The notes beneath the pieces are model-generated. The model was given only the letters and a program-made list of their open reading frames with translations, ran no database searches and was not told the origin of the DNA. From contig NZ_VXDC01000002.1 in the NCBI RefSeq assembly GCF_008711285.1, positions 124,001 through 188,000 on the forward strand: DNA of 64,000 bases, written 5' to 3'. Positions 1 to 8,252 of this stretch are shown one piece after another. The position numbers and the translations under genes were made by a program. Position 1 is the first letter of the stretch. Every line of letters starts with the position of its first letter. Origin of the DNA: Roseibium aquae (GTDB taxonomy: Bacteria; Pseudomonadota; Alphaproteobacteria; Rhizobiales; Stappiaceae).

Positions 1-380
1 AATTGCGGGACCGGATAGGTTTCAATGACTATTATGAAACCTCGGCCAGGTACGAAACGTCCAAGCGGGAATGATTGTTTCGCGATCAACTCCGGCAATG
101 ACGGCTCGCTTGATGCGCGAGTTCCCCAATATCCCCGCCCTTCCTTGACTCATCGCACCCTTTCCGGCATAAGCCCGCGAACTCCATATGAGTGACTGAC
201 AATTCGAGCCGCCGACCGGGACCCGCGAAGGTCTAAAGAGTTCCCGGAGGTCAACATCCGACAGCGCGATGCGCTCTCGGGTGCCAAACTGCTTTGCGCA
301 GATGGATCCGTTTGGATTCGATTGCCTGTTTGCCATATGGTTTCGGGAATTTCCCGAATACGAGACCCAAGGACGTTTTG
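1..380. other. Intergenic region upstream of ffh; no gene recognised
   Basis: I see no credible coding frame here. A 104-codon minus-strand open frame (22–336) has no recognisable domain and no good ribosome site, and I treat it as chance. The only usable signals are a weak promoter-like pair (145–173) and the ffh ribosome site AAGGACG at 369–375. No 4.5S RNA-like fold was seen. Confidence 0.5.
145..173 (+). promoter_or_regulatory. Possible promoter of ffh
   Basis: TTGACT, a 17-base spacer, then CATAAG. The first hexamer is close to the sigma-70 consensus and the second is weak. It lies about 210 bases before the ffh start, so it would imply a long leader. Inference only. Confidence 0.25.
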
Positions 381-1943
381 ATGTTTGAAAGCCTGTCCGA
401 TCGATTAAGCGGCATTTTCGACAAGCTCACCGGGCGTGGTGCGTTGTCGGAAAACGACGTCAACGAAGCAATGCGCGAGATTCGCCGTGCCTTGATCGAA
501 GCGGACGTTGCACTGCCGGTTGTCCGGTCCTTCACTGACAAGGTCCGGAACCGGGCTGTGGGGGCCGAAGTCGTCAAATCGGTCACGCCGGGCCAGATGG
601 TCGTCAAAATTGTCCATGACCAGCTTATCGAGATGCTGGGGTCCGACACCCGGACGCTGGATCTGAACGCGCCCGCGCCCGTGCCGATCATGATGGTCGG
701 TCTGCAGGGCTCCGGTAAAACGACGACCACGGCCAAGATCGCCCGCCGCCTGACCCAACGCGAGAAGCGCAAGGTCCTGATGGCCTCGCTTGATACGCGC
801 CGCCCGGCCGCGCAAGAGCAGTTGAAGGTTCTCGGCGAGCAGAATGGCATCGATACCCTTCCCATCGTCGAAGGCCAGGGACCGGTTGAGATCGCCAAGC
901 GGGCGATGTCTGCGGCCAGGCTTGGCGGTTACGATGTCGTGCTTCTCGACACCGCGGGCCGAATCCACATCGACGAACCGTTGATGATCGAGATGGCGGA
1001 GGTTAAAGCGGCCGCCCAGCCGCACGAGATCCTGCTGGTGGCCGACTCGCTCACCGGTCAGGACGCTGTGAATCTGGCCAAGAACTTTGATGAGCGGGTC
1101 GGGATCACAGGGATCGCTCTGACGCGGATGGATGGTGACGGGCGCGGCGGCGCAGCGCTTTCCATGCAGGCCGTCACCGGCAAGCCGGTGAAGTTGATCG
1201 GGACAGGCGAAAAATCGGACGCCCTGGAAGACTTTCATCCGAAGCGGATCGCCGACCGCATTCTGGGCATGGGCGATATCGTCTCGCTGGTCGAAAAAGC
1301 GGCCGAGGCCATTGATGCGGAAAAGGCCGCAAAAATGGCCAAGCGGATGCAGAAAGGTCATTTTGACCTGGAAGACCTGTCCGAGCAGCTGCGCCAAATG
1401 GAAAAGCTTGGCGGGATGTCCGGCATGATGGGAATGATGCCCGGTGTCGGAAAAATGAAGAAGCAGATCGACGCCGCCGGCCTCGATGACAAGGTTTTCA
1501 GGCGGCAGATCGCGATCATCCAATCCATGACGCCGGACGAAAGGCGCAAGCCGGACCTTTTGAAGGCCAGCCGGAAGAAGCGCATCGCCGCCGGCTCGGG
1601 CGTTCAGGTTGCCGAGGTCAACAAGCTTTTGAAAATGCACCGCCAGATGGCGGACATGATGAAGAAGATGGGTAAGGGCAAAGGCTTGCTCGGGAAACTG
1701 ATGGGCGGCATGGGCGGTGGCATGCCCGATGTCGATCCGAAACAGCTGGAAGAAATGGCCAAGTCTGGACAATTGCCGGGCGGCGGCGAATTGCCGAAGG
1801 GCCTGCCGGGCGGATTGCCGGGTGGACTTCCCGGCGGTCTGGGTGGCGCAGGCCTGCCGCCGGGCTTTCCGGGGCTTCCAGGTCTTGGAGGCCCGAAAAT
1901 GCCGGGCGGTTTGCCCGGGATGGGCAAGGGCAAGAAGCGATGA
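381..1943 (+). CDS. ffh: Signal recognition particle GTPase Ffh
   Basis: 520 aa. It binds signal sequences of nascent membrane proteins together with 4.5S RNA and hands ribosomes to FtsY. The N-terminal four-helix N domain is followed by the GTPase G domain with P-loop GLQGSGKTT at residues about 107–115, then DTAGR and TRMDGDGRGG. The Met-rich M domain follows (Met-Gly-rich stretch near residue 350). The upstream in-frame ATG at 294 is rejected because family proteins begin MFESLS/DRL and AAGGACG stands 5 bases before 381. The last ~60 residues are a low-complexity Gly-Leu-Pro extension (repeated GLPGG). The stop overlaps the next start by ATGA, so the genes are coupled. Confidence 0.97.
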   Translation: MFESLSDRLSGIFDKLTGRGALSENDVNEAMREIRRALIEADVALPVVRSFTDKVRNRAVGAEVVKSVTPGQMVVKIVHDQLIEMLGSDTRTLDLNAPAPVPIMMVGLQGSGKTTTTAKIARRLTQREKRKVLMASLDTRRPAAQEQLKVLGEQNGIDTLPIVEGQGPVEIAKRAMSAARLGGYDVVLLDTAGRIHIDEPLMIEMAEVKAAAQPHEILLVADSLTGQDAVNLAKNFDERVGITGIALTRMDGDGRGGAALSMQAVTGKPVKLIGTGEKSDALEDFHPKRIADRILGMGDIVSLVEKAAEAIDAEKAAKMAKRMQKGHFDLEDLSEQLRQMEKLGGMSGMMGMMPGVGKMKKQIDAAGLDDKVFRRQIAIIQSMTPDERRKPDLLKASRKKRIAAGSGVQVAEVNKLLKMHRQMADMMKKMGKGKGLLGKLMGGMGGGMPDVDPKQLEEMAKSGQLPGGGELPKGLPGGLPGGLPGGLGGAGLPPGFPGLPGLGGPKMPGGLPGMGKGKKR

Positions 1944-2281
1944 GCAATGCGGAAACCGGCCTGACCAGTCAGGCCGCCCTGGAAGAGCTCAAGCGGCTGC
2001 GCGCTTCCATCGACAATATCGACGCCGCTCTGGTGCACATGTTGGCGGAACGCTTCAAGTGCACCCAGAAGGTTGGCCGTCTCAAGGCCGAACATGATTT
2101 GCCGCCGGCAGACCCGGCGCGCGAAAGGATCCAGATCGAGCGGTTGCGCCAGCTGGCGAGCGATGCCCATCTCGATCCTGATTTTGCCGAGAAATTCCTG
2201 AACTTCATCGTTCGGGAGGTGATCCGGCACCACGAAGCCATTGCCGCGAGAACCGGCATTGAAACAATTGGAGACAAGTAA
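1940..2281 (+). CDS. Chorismate mutase, AroQ type
   Basis: 113 aa, the size of a single AroQ-fold mutase that converts chorismate to prephenate for Phe/Tyr synthesis. The helical pattern is visible: [20 protein letters not shown] (about residues 14–33), then a Lys-containing [11 protein letters not shown] segment, then the second long helix ending IVREVIRHH. The start overlaps the ffh stop by four bases (ATGA), and rpsP begins two bases after the stop. It is therefore co-transcribed with translation genes, an arrangement known in Hyphomicrobiales. No ACT or prephenate dehydratase domain is attached. Confidence 0.93.
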   Translation: MSNAETGLTSQAALEELKRLRASIDNIDAALVHMLAERFKCTQKVGRLKAEHDLPPADPARERIQIERLRQLASDAHLDPDFAEKFLNFIVREVIRHHEAIAARTGIETIGDK

Positions 2282-2283
2282 AA

Positions 2284-2670
2284 ATGGCTACTAAAATTCG
2301 CCTGGCACGTGGCGGTTCCAAAAAGCGCCCGTACTACCGCATCGTTGTCGCTGACATCCGCGCTCCGCGCGATGGCCGTTTCATCGAAAAGGTCGGTTCC
2401 TACAACCCGATGCTGCCGAAAGATTCCGAGAACCGGGTTGAGCTGAATGTCGAGCGCATTCAACACTGGCTTGGAACCGGTGCCCAGCCGACCGATCGTG
2501 TCGCACGGTTTCTCGATGCCGCCGGGTTGCTGAAGCGTGAACCGCGCAACAATCCGAAAAAGGCCCAGCTCGGCCGCAAGGCGCAAGAGCGTCTGGATGA
2601 GAAGAAGGCCGCCGAAGAAGAAGCCGCCGCGGCGGCAGCAGCTGCCGCTGAAGAGGCCGCGGCCGAGTAA
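2284..2670 (+). CDS. rpsP: 30S ribosomal protein S16
   Basis: 128 aa. It starts [20 protein letters not shown], the S16 signature, and continues with [12 protein letters not shown] good ribosome site (GGAGACAAG from 2270) precedes the ATG. The S16 core ends near residue 80. The remainder is an Ala/Glu/Lys-rich tail (residues about 100–128) typical of alphaproteobacterial S16. It is the third gene of the ffh operon, with rimM after it, pairing S16 with the 30S maturation factor. Confidence 0.98.
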   Translation: MATKIRLARGGSKKRPYYRIVVADIRAPRDGRFIEKVGSYNPMLPKDSENRVELNVERIQHWLGTGAQPTDRVARFLDAAGLLKREPRNNPKKAQLGRKAQERLDEKKAAEEEAAAAAAAAAEEAAAE

Positions 2671-2684
2671 GGCCTTCGGCCGCG
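2658..2684 (+). other. GC-rich hairpin across the rpsP stop codon
   Basis: CGCGGCCGA (2658–2666) and TCGGCCGCG (2676–2684) are perfect complements around a 9-base loop holding the rpsP stop. There is no T run after it, so it is not a standard terminator. It may stabilise the upstream mRNA or slow ribosomes before rimM (inference). Confidence 0.5.
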
Positions 2685-2813
2685 CCGCGAAGCACGGGCC
2701 GCGAAGCCAACGCTTTGCGCCTGTGCCTCGATGCGCCCCCGGATGTCCTCGGCCTGAGGAAAAGAGCCTGCGGGGCGACGCATGCGCCGAGCCTGATCAT
2801 GGGGCCCATTGAC

Positions 2814-3365
2814 ATGAACTCCCAAGAGACACAAAGGGTGTTGGTGGCGCGCATCGGCGCCGCCCATGGCATCCGTGGGGAGGTGCGGGTCAAATCCTTC
2901 ACGGATGATCCGCTTTCCTTCGGGGACTACGGTCCGCTGATGACCGCGGACGGATCAAGGACATTCGAGGTTGTCCGGGCCCGGATGCAAAAGACGGTCG
3001 TAGTCACGAAATTCAGGGAAATCGACGACCGCAACACCGCCGAAGCGCTGAATGGCACGGACCTTTTCATCGAACGCGGGCGCTTGCCTGCTCCGGACGA
3101 AGATGAGTTCTACTATGAGGATCTGGCCGGCCTTGAGGTGCGGAGCACGTCGGGGGAGCAGCTGGGCAGGATCGTTTCGGTTCAGGACTTCGGCGCGGGC
3201 GATCTTCTGGAAGTCCGGCCGCCTCGCGGTCCGAGCTATTATGTTCCCTTCACCCGGGATTTCGTTCCCACTGTGGCTGTGACCGACGGGTATGTTGTGG
3301 TTGATCTCCCGGAAGACTACTTGTCCGAGGAGCGGTCCCGGCCCGGGGAACCTGGGTCCGAGTGA
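2814..3365 (+). CDS. rimM: 16S rRNA processing protein RimM
   Basis: 183 aa from the ATG at 2814. RimM binds S19 and the 30S head during late ribosome maturation. The N-terminal motif VARIGAAHGIRGEVRVKSFT and the PRC-barrel-like second half (EDLAGLEVRSTSGEQLGRI, ending SYYVPFTRDFVPTV) are clear. In-frame ATGs at 2715 and 2799 would add residues without family resemblance; GGGG at 2801–2804 suits the 2814 start, but 2799 is possible. The 3' end overlaps the convergent VanZ-like gene by 49 bases. Confidence 0.94.
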   Translation: MNSQETQRVLVARIGAAHGIRGEVRVKSFTDDPLSFGDYGPLMTADGSRTFEVVRARMQKTVVVTKFREIDDRNTAEALNGTDLFIERGRLPAPDEDEFYYEDLAGLEVRSTSGEQLGRIVSVQDFGAGDLLEVRPPRGPSYYVPFTRDFVPTVAVTDGYVVVDLPEDYLSEERSRPGEPGSE

Positions 3366-3829
3366 ACGGGCTGCAAGCCCATCCGCTCCAGATCCAGTTT
3401 GATCGGTTCGCTGTTCAAGGCCTGTTTCACTTCCGAGCGCTTCAATGCGATAGCGGCCACGACCAACGCAATGCCGACCGCATTGGCGAAGGCATCTTGA
3501 AAAGAGCTTTCGTGATGAGGCAGCAAGCCCTGGACCGCCTCACCGGCCAGTCCCATTGTGAAGGAAAGCGCGGCGGATACCCGCAGACGGCATGAGAACA
3601 AGGTGTGAATCGACAGGGTCAGCAGGGCGAAAAACACCACATGAACGATCTTGTCGTATGGGTGCCCGACACCGGTATTGAACAACAGTCCGGCCAGGAC
3701 CCCGAAACCGATCAGTCCCGCCATGGGAAGCAACCGGCTCGGTGACAGATTGACCTCTATCGGCCCGAGCACGCGCTGAACGGCAGTGGGCAAGGGAAGG
3801 CGGATCGTTTTGGCGCGGTGCGGAGACAC
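3317..3829 (-). CDS. VanZ-like small integral membrane protein
   Basis: 170 aa, GTG start with AGGAAAG just upstream on the minus strand. Four hydrophobic segments are visible, around residues 35–50, 62–80, 85–103 and 113–130. The DKIVHVVFF motif in the second segment and E-x-x-Q...[15 protein letters not shown] before the last are the acidic/His pattern of the VanZ family, whose biochemical role is mostly unknown (the founding member concerns teicoplanin tolerance). It runs against rimM and trmD and overlaps the rimM 3' end. The function is not defined by context. Confidence 0.75.
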   Translation of the reverse strand: MSPHRAKTIRLPLPTAVQRVLGPIEVNLSPSRLLPMAGLIGFGVLAGLLFNTGVGHPYDKIVHVVFFALLTLSIHTLFSCRLRVSAALSFTMGLAGEAVQGLLPHHESSFQDAFANAVGIALVVAAIALKRSEVKQALNSEPIKLDLERMGLQPVHSDPGSPGRDRSSDK

Positions 3830-3974
3830 TGGGCTTTCCTTTGATTTCGTGTCCTATCGTCCGCGTGTACCGTTAATGAAATCCAAATACCCGGATGGGC
3901 AGGTGCAGTTTTCGCGCAATTGGAGAAATTGGGTTAATGGTCTGGGGAAATCCAAGGGAACACGGACACAGGTC

Positions 3975-4682
3975 ATGACCTTTAAAGCCACGGTTCTTAC
4001 GCTTTATCCGGAGATGTTTCCCGGTCCGCTGGGCATGAGTTTGGCAGGACGCGGATTGCAGCGCGGCTTGTGGGCCCTCGATACCTGCCAGATCCGCGAT
4101 CACACCACAGACAAGCACCGGTCGGTCGACGACACGCCGGCCGGGGGCGGTGCGGGCATGGTGTTGCGGGCGGATGTCCTGGCCCGCGCGATCGATGCTG
4201 CATCGAACAAGGACGATGGGCGCCCGCGCCTTCTCATGAGCCCGCGCGGGCGGCCATTCAACCAGGCGCGCGCCCACGATCTGGCAAAAGGTCCGGGGGC
4301 CGTCATCATCTGCGGCCGGTTCGAAGGGGTTGATCAGCGTGTGATCGAAGCCCGCGAACTCGAAGAGGTTTCGGTCGGCGACTACATTCTGTCCGGCGGC
4401 GAAATGGCGGCCATGACGGTCCTGGACGCGGTGGTTCGTCTCATTCCCGGTGTCATGGGAAACATGGCAAGCGCGGAAACGGAAAGTTTCGAGAAGGGCT
4501 TGCTCGAACACCCGCACTACACCCGCCCGGTGGAGTTTGAAGGCCGGACAATTCCCGAGGTTCTGGGCTCCGGCAACCACAAGAAAATCCATGAATGGCG
4601 CCTGGCCGAAGCCGAGCGCTTGACGCGCGCCCGGCGTCCCGATCTTTGGGGCGCTTACATGGCGGAAGATGACAGCGATTGA
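3975..4682 (+). CDS. trmD: tRNA (guanine-N1-)-methyltransferase
   Basis: 235 aa. It methylates G37 of tRNAs reading CNN codons and so prevents +1 frameshifting. It has the trefoil-knot SPOUT fold: [20 protein letters not shown] at the N-terminus, the substrate loop [18 protein letters not shown], the AdoMet site [32 protein letters not shown] and the C-terminal LEHPHYTRP. The frame extends back to 3786 but family proteins begin at this Met. The rimM–trmD neighbour pair is interrupted by the minus-strand VanZ-like gene, so trmD probably has its own promoter or is read through 600 bases. Confidence 0.97.
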   Translation: MTFKATVLTLYPEMFPGPLGMSLAGRGLQRGLWALDTCQIRDHTTDKHRSVDDTPAGGGAGMVLRADVLARAIDAASNKDDGRPRLLMSPRGRPFNQARAHDLAKGPGAVIICGRFEGVDQRVIEARELEEVSVGDYILSGGEMAAMTVLDAVVRLIPGVMGNMASAETESFEKGLLEHPHYTRPVEFEGRTIPEVLGSGNHKKIHEWRLAEAERLTRARRPDLWGAYMAEDDSD

Positions 4683-4793
4683 TCGGCTTCCGCTGAGGCG
4701 GCAGACTTTTTTGGGACTTCTAAACGGCGGTTTGATCGACCGAACGGGTGCCCCGCATTTTTCGAAAATGAACGTTCTTGCGAGCTAAAACAC

Positions 4794-4822
4794 ATGACAA
4801 AGGCGTCGGCTTGCTGTATGAG
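4794..4822 (+). promoter_or_regulatory. Probable promoter of rplS
   Basis: ATGACA, a 17-base spacer, then TATGAG. This matches sigma-70 at 5/6 and 4/6 positions. It would start a leader of about 150 bases before rplS. Confidence 0.4.
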
Positions 4823-4837
4823 CGCGCGTGGAATTGT

Positions 4838-4942
4838 CCACAAATGTGGGCTGTCGGCCGGAACTGTCCCGAAGGGACGCCCCCGGCAAAACATCTGCAT
4901 GGCCCAAAGTCGATGAATTCGTTCCCGGCCCGATCGGGGAAC
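4838..4942 (+). promoter_or_regulatory. Structured 5' leader of rplS with three hairpins
   Basis: Three short dyads stand in a row. CCACA-AA-TGTGG lies at 4838–4849. GTCCC-GAA-GGGAC lies at 4866–4878. GTTCCC (4921–4926) pairs with GGGAAC (4937–4942). The coding start is 38 bases after the last. Ribosomal protein leaders often carry autoregulatory folds, but I do not recognise this as a named class. Confidence 0.4.
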
Positions 4943-4980
4943 GCTCTGATCGCTTTGTTAATTGAGAAGGGAAAAATGCC

Positions 4981-5451
4981 ATGAACATCATCGAACAGCT
5001 CAATGCCGAAGAAATGGCGCGCATTGAACAAAAGCGGACGCTTCCCGAGTTTTCACCCGGCGACACGGTCCGAGTGAACGTGATTGTCACGGAAGGAAAC
5101 CGCACCCGGACCCAGGCATATGAAGGCGTGTGCATCGCGCGGTCCGGCGGCGGCATCAATGAAAGCTTCACCGTTCGCAAGATTTCCTATGGTGAAGGCG
5201 TTGAGCGTGTCTTCCCGGTCTACTCCCCGATGCTGGAAGGGGTTGAAGTGATCCGCCGCGGTAAGGTCCGCCGCGCGAAGCTCTACTACCTGCGCGACCG
5301 CCGTGGCAAATCCGCCCGTATCGTCGAGGCAACCAATTCCCGCGCGAAGCGCCTCAATGAGCAAACCCGCGCCGAAGTTGCGGCCGCCAAGGCCGCCCTG
5401 GCCGCCGAAAAAGCTGCCGCCAAGGACGCAGCGGACGCAGCAGCGGAATAA
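4981..5451 (+). CDS. rplS: 50S ribosomal protein L19
   Basis: 156 aa. The L19 core is [11 protein letters not shown]..., [47 protein letters not shown] and [20 protein letters not shown] (to about residue 115). It sits at the 30S–50S interface. The last ~40 residues are an Ala/Lys/Glu-rich tail, usual in alphaproteobacteria and similar in character to the tail of S16 in this window. A GAAGGG ribosome site precedes the ATG and a strong terminator follows. Confidence 0.98.
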   Translation: MNIIEQLNAEEMARIEQKRTLPEFSPGDTVRVNVIVTEGNRTRTQAYEGVCIARSGGGINESFTVRKISYGEGVERVFPVYSPMLEGVEVIRRGKVRRAKLYYLRDRRGKSARIVEATNSRAKRLNEQTRAEVAAAKAALAAEKAAAKDAADAAAE

Positions 5452-5476
5452 ACCGTCAGGTTTCACGATCCTTTTG

Positions 5477-5504
5477 AAGGCGGTCCTTGGGCCGCCTTTT
5501 TCTT
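5477..5504 (+). terminator. Rho-independent terminator of rplS
   Basis: AAGGCGG (5477–5483) pairs with CCGCCTT (5492–5498) around an 8-base loop and runs into a T-rich tract. Confidence 0.85.
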
Positions 5505-5683
5505 TGCCCCTCAAGGACGCTTGACGAAAGCTCAACTGCTCCCGCTTGACCGGACGTGCTGCGGTGAGTCATGTCATAGAAGACAAAAACAGCCAAAATC
5601 GGCTGATCTTCCCGGATCCTGTCAGGTGGCCGCCCGCGGCCTGTCTTGCCGGTCAATCAGGGAAGCGGTTTCAGGAGAGAACC

Positions 5684-7096
5684 ATGGCGCGCGCACGCAC
5701 ACTTTACGACAAGATCTGGGACGACCACGTCGTTGACATGCAGGAAGATGGCACTGGATTGCTCTATATCGACCGGCATCTGGTCCATGAGGTGACCAGC
5801 CCTCAGGCTTTCGAGGGATTGCGGCTGAACAAACGCCAGGTGCGTCAACCCAAGAAAACCCTCGCCGTTGTCGATCACAACGTCCCGACCACCGACCGCA
5901 GTGGCGGCATTGACGATCCTGAATCCGCGCTGCAGGTGGAAACACTGGCGAGAAATGCAGCGGAGTTCGGCATCGAATACTATTCTGAACTCGATATGCG
6001 GCAGGGCATTGTCCATATCGTGGGACCTGAACAGGGCTTCACGCTTCCGGGGATGACCATCGTGTGCGGCGACAGCCACACATCCACCCATGGCGCCTTC
6101 GGCGCGCTCGCGCACGGAATTGGCACATCGGAAGTGGAGCACGTTCTGGCGACGCAAACCCTCATCCAGTCAAAGGCGAAGAACATGCTGGTGCAGGTCG
6201 ACGGCCAGTTGCCGGAGGGCGTGACCGCAAAAGACATCATTCTCGCGATCATCGGAGAGATCGGCACCGCGGGGGGAACCGGCCATGTGATCGAGTTCGC
6301 CGGCGAGGCGATCCGGTCCCTGTCGATGGAAGGCCGGATGACGGTGTGCAACATGACCATTGAGGGCGGGGCAAGGGCCGGCCTGATTGCGCCCGACGAA
6401 AAGACCTTCGACTACATCAAGGGCCGCCCCAAGGCGCCGTCGGGCGCGGCTTGGGATCATGCCTTGGCCTACTGGAAGACCCTGCATACCGACGAAGGCG
6501 CCGAATTCGACAAGGTCGTGAAGCTGGATGCGGCGAACCTGCCGCCGATCGTCAGCTGGGGATCGTCGCCGGAAGATGTCGTGTCGGTTCAGGGCGTCGT
6601 GCCAAATCCCGATGACATCGCCGATGAAAACCGCCGCAACTCGAAAAGACGCGCGCTGGAATATATGGGCCTGACACCCGGGACGAAGATTACGGATATT
6701 CCGATCGATCGTGTCTTCATCGGATCTTGCACCAATGGCCGGATCGAGGATCTGCGCGCCGCCGCCGCGGTGATTGGAAAGTCGCGGGTCAAGGAAGGTG
6801 TGAATGCCATGGTTGTGCCGGGCTCCGGCATTGTGAAGGAGCAGGCCGAGGCGGAAGGCTTGGACGTGGTGTTCAAGAATGCCGGTTTTGAGTGGCGCGA
6901 GCCAGGCTGCTCCATGTGCCTTGCCATGAACGCGGATAAACTGAAGCCGGGCGAACGGTGTGCGTCGACGTCCAACCGGAATTTCGAGGGCCGCCAGGGC
7001 TACAAGGGCCGCACGCATCTCGTGTCTCCGGCCATGGCTGCCGCAGCCGCCATCGCGGGCCACTTCGTCGATATCCGCGAGTGGACCGTAAACTGA
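5684..7096 (+). CDS. leuC: 3-isopropylmalate dehydratase large subunit
   Basis: 470 aa. It is the aconitase-type Fe-S subunit that isomerises 2- to 3-isopropylmalate in leucine synthesis, with LeuD (not in this window). Visible motifs are [42 protein letters not shown], the cluster cysteine in [17 protein letters not shown], and GCSMCLAMN near residue 405–415. The start is set by AGGAGAGA at 5673–5680 and by [15 protein letters not shown], the usual beginning; the frame extends upstream to 5546 without homology. leuC after rplS is a common Hyphomicrobiales order. Confidence 0.97.
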   Translation: MARARTLYDKIWDDHVVDMQEDGTGLLYIDRHLVHEVTSPQAFEGLRLNKRQVRQPKKTLAVVDHNVPTTDRSGGIDDPESALQVETLARNAAEFGIEYYSELDMRQGIVHIVGPEQGFTLPGMTIVCGDSHTSTHGAFGALAHGIGTSEVEHVLATQTLIQSKAKNMLVQVDGQLPEGVTAKDIILAIIGEIGTAGGTGHVIEFAGEAIRSLSMEGRMTVCNMTIEGGARAGLIAPDEKTFDYIKGRPKAPSGAAWDHALAYWKTLHTDEGAEFDKVVKLDAANLPPIVSWGSSPEDVVSVQGVVPNPDDIADENRRNSKRRALEYMGLTPGTKITDIPIDRVFIGSCTNGRIEDLRAAAAVIGKSRVKEGVNAMVVPGSGIVKEQAEAEGLDVVFKNAGFEWREPGCSMCLAMNADKLKPGERCASTSNRNFEGRQGYKGRTHLVSPAMAAAAAIAGHFVDIREWTVN

Positions 7097-7117
7097 TTTC
7101 CATCTGATCAGGGAAAA

Positions 7118-7145
7118 GGCGCGAACGCTTTCAAGCGTTCGCGCC
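7118..7145. terminator. Long hairpin after leuC, better as a minus-strand terminator
   Basis: GGCGCGAACGCTT (7118–7130) and AAGCGTTCGCGCC (7133–7145) are perfect 13-base complements. On the plus strand no T run follows. On the minus strand the fold is followed by TTTTCCC, so it resembles a terminator for leftward transcription or a two-way terminator. Confidence 0.65.
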
Positions 7146-7485
7146 GGCCGGTTCGGCATATCTATTTCGTGTGAATGGATACGGGTGAACAAATGGGGCC
7201 GCACTGATTCGGCGCCGGACATCCAAAAGAGCCATTTCGAGCCCGTCTGAACAGCGGCAGTTGGTGTCGGTTTTCCGTTTCGCAGCTGACCGAAAAGAGT
7301 TTGGGAACAATTTCTTCCCGATGCTCTTCGCTTTTGATCCCGGCGCTGCGACCAAAAGCGGCATTCGACTTTATCAGGCTTCACAAGACTGTCATGTGCT
7401 GCCTACAATACTCCCGTCTCAAGAGGGCGGTCTTGTCCGATTGACCGGGCACCCGTCTTGCTGAACAGGACGTGAGGAGCGAAAG
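7146..7485. other. Intergenic region between leuC and the HNH gene
   Basis: No gene recognised. A 77-codon minus-strand open frame (7131–7364) runs into the hairpin arm and has no recognisable features. The region may hold the HNH promoter and, given the orientation of the hairpin at 7118–7145, possibly a leftward small RNA (inference). Confidence 0.4.
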
Positions 7486-8043
7486 GTGACGATTGCCGTT
7501 TCGTCAGGTGCCCATCCCGCGCTGGTGCTGAATGCCGACTACCGGCCTCTGAGCTATTATCCGTTGTCTCTTTGGTCGTGGCAGGACACGGTCAAAGCCG
7601 TGTTTCTGGATCGGGTGAACATTGTTTCCGAATACGATACGGCGGTCCGAAGTCCGAGCTTCGAGTTCCGATTGCCGAGTGTTGTTTCGCTCAAGACATA
7701 CGTCAAACCCAACCGATTTCCCGCCTTCACCCGTTTCAACGTCTTCCTTCGTGACAAGTTCCAGTGCCAGTATTGCGGCTCCCTCGAGGAACTGACTTTT
7801 GATCATCTTGTCCCGCGTTCCAAAGGCGGGCAGACCACCTGGGAAAACGTGATCACCGCATGCTCCCCTTGCAACCTTCGCAAGGCGAACAAGAGCTGCG
7901 CACAAATCAACATGTGGCCGATGCACATGCCCTTTCAGCCCACCATCCAGGATCTGCACAATAACGGTCGGGCCTTTCCGCCGAACTATCTCCACGACAG
8001 CTGGCTGGACTTTCTTTACTGGGATACCGAGCTCGAGCCTTGA
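7486..8043 (+). CDS. HNH endonuclease family protein
   Basis: 185 aa, GTG start preceded by GAGGAGCGAAAG. The HNH/zinc module is clear: FQCQYCG, LTFDHLVPRSKGG, TTWENVITACSPCNLRK, with two CxxC pairs and the DH catalytic pair at about residues 97–137. The N-terminal half (ALVLNADYRPLSYYPLSLWSWQDTVKAVFLDR) is the conserved extension of a widespread chromosomal HNH family in alphaproteobacteria and cyanobacteria. The biological role is unknown. It stands alone, with no methylase or phage gene beside it. Confidence 0.88.
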   Translation: MTIAVSSGAHPALVLNADYRPLSYYPLSLWSWQDTVKAVFLDRVNIVSEYDTAVRSPSFEFRLPSVVSLKTYVKPNRFPAFTRFNVFLRDKFQCQYCGSLEELTFDHLVPRSKGGQTTWENVITACSPCNLRKANKSCAQINMWPMHMPFQPTIQDLHNNGRAFPPNYLHDSWLDFLYWDTELEP

Positions 8044-8252
8044 TCCGGTTCCTATCCGCCGCCTCCCCGGACCCGGCCTCCGGAGCCGGTGGAAACGGGA
8101 ATGGCTGAATTATCCAGCGCCGTTTACCATTTATAAAGAATGTCTGATAAACATTGAGACATATACTGTAAAAATTACCAGTTTTCCTTATTGGTATTAA
8201 CGTCTTCGACAAACACATCGTGTACTCTCCGCGTATTCTTCGGAGAGTTGGA

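Noticed and set aside
405-1772. 455-codon minus-strand frame opposite ffh
   Set aside because: His/Arg/Leu-rich shadow of ffh with no recognisable domain.
6170-7384. 404-codon minus-strand frame opposite leuC
   Set aside because: Antisense shadow; leuC is certain and this frame has no family features.
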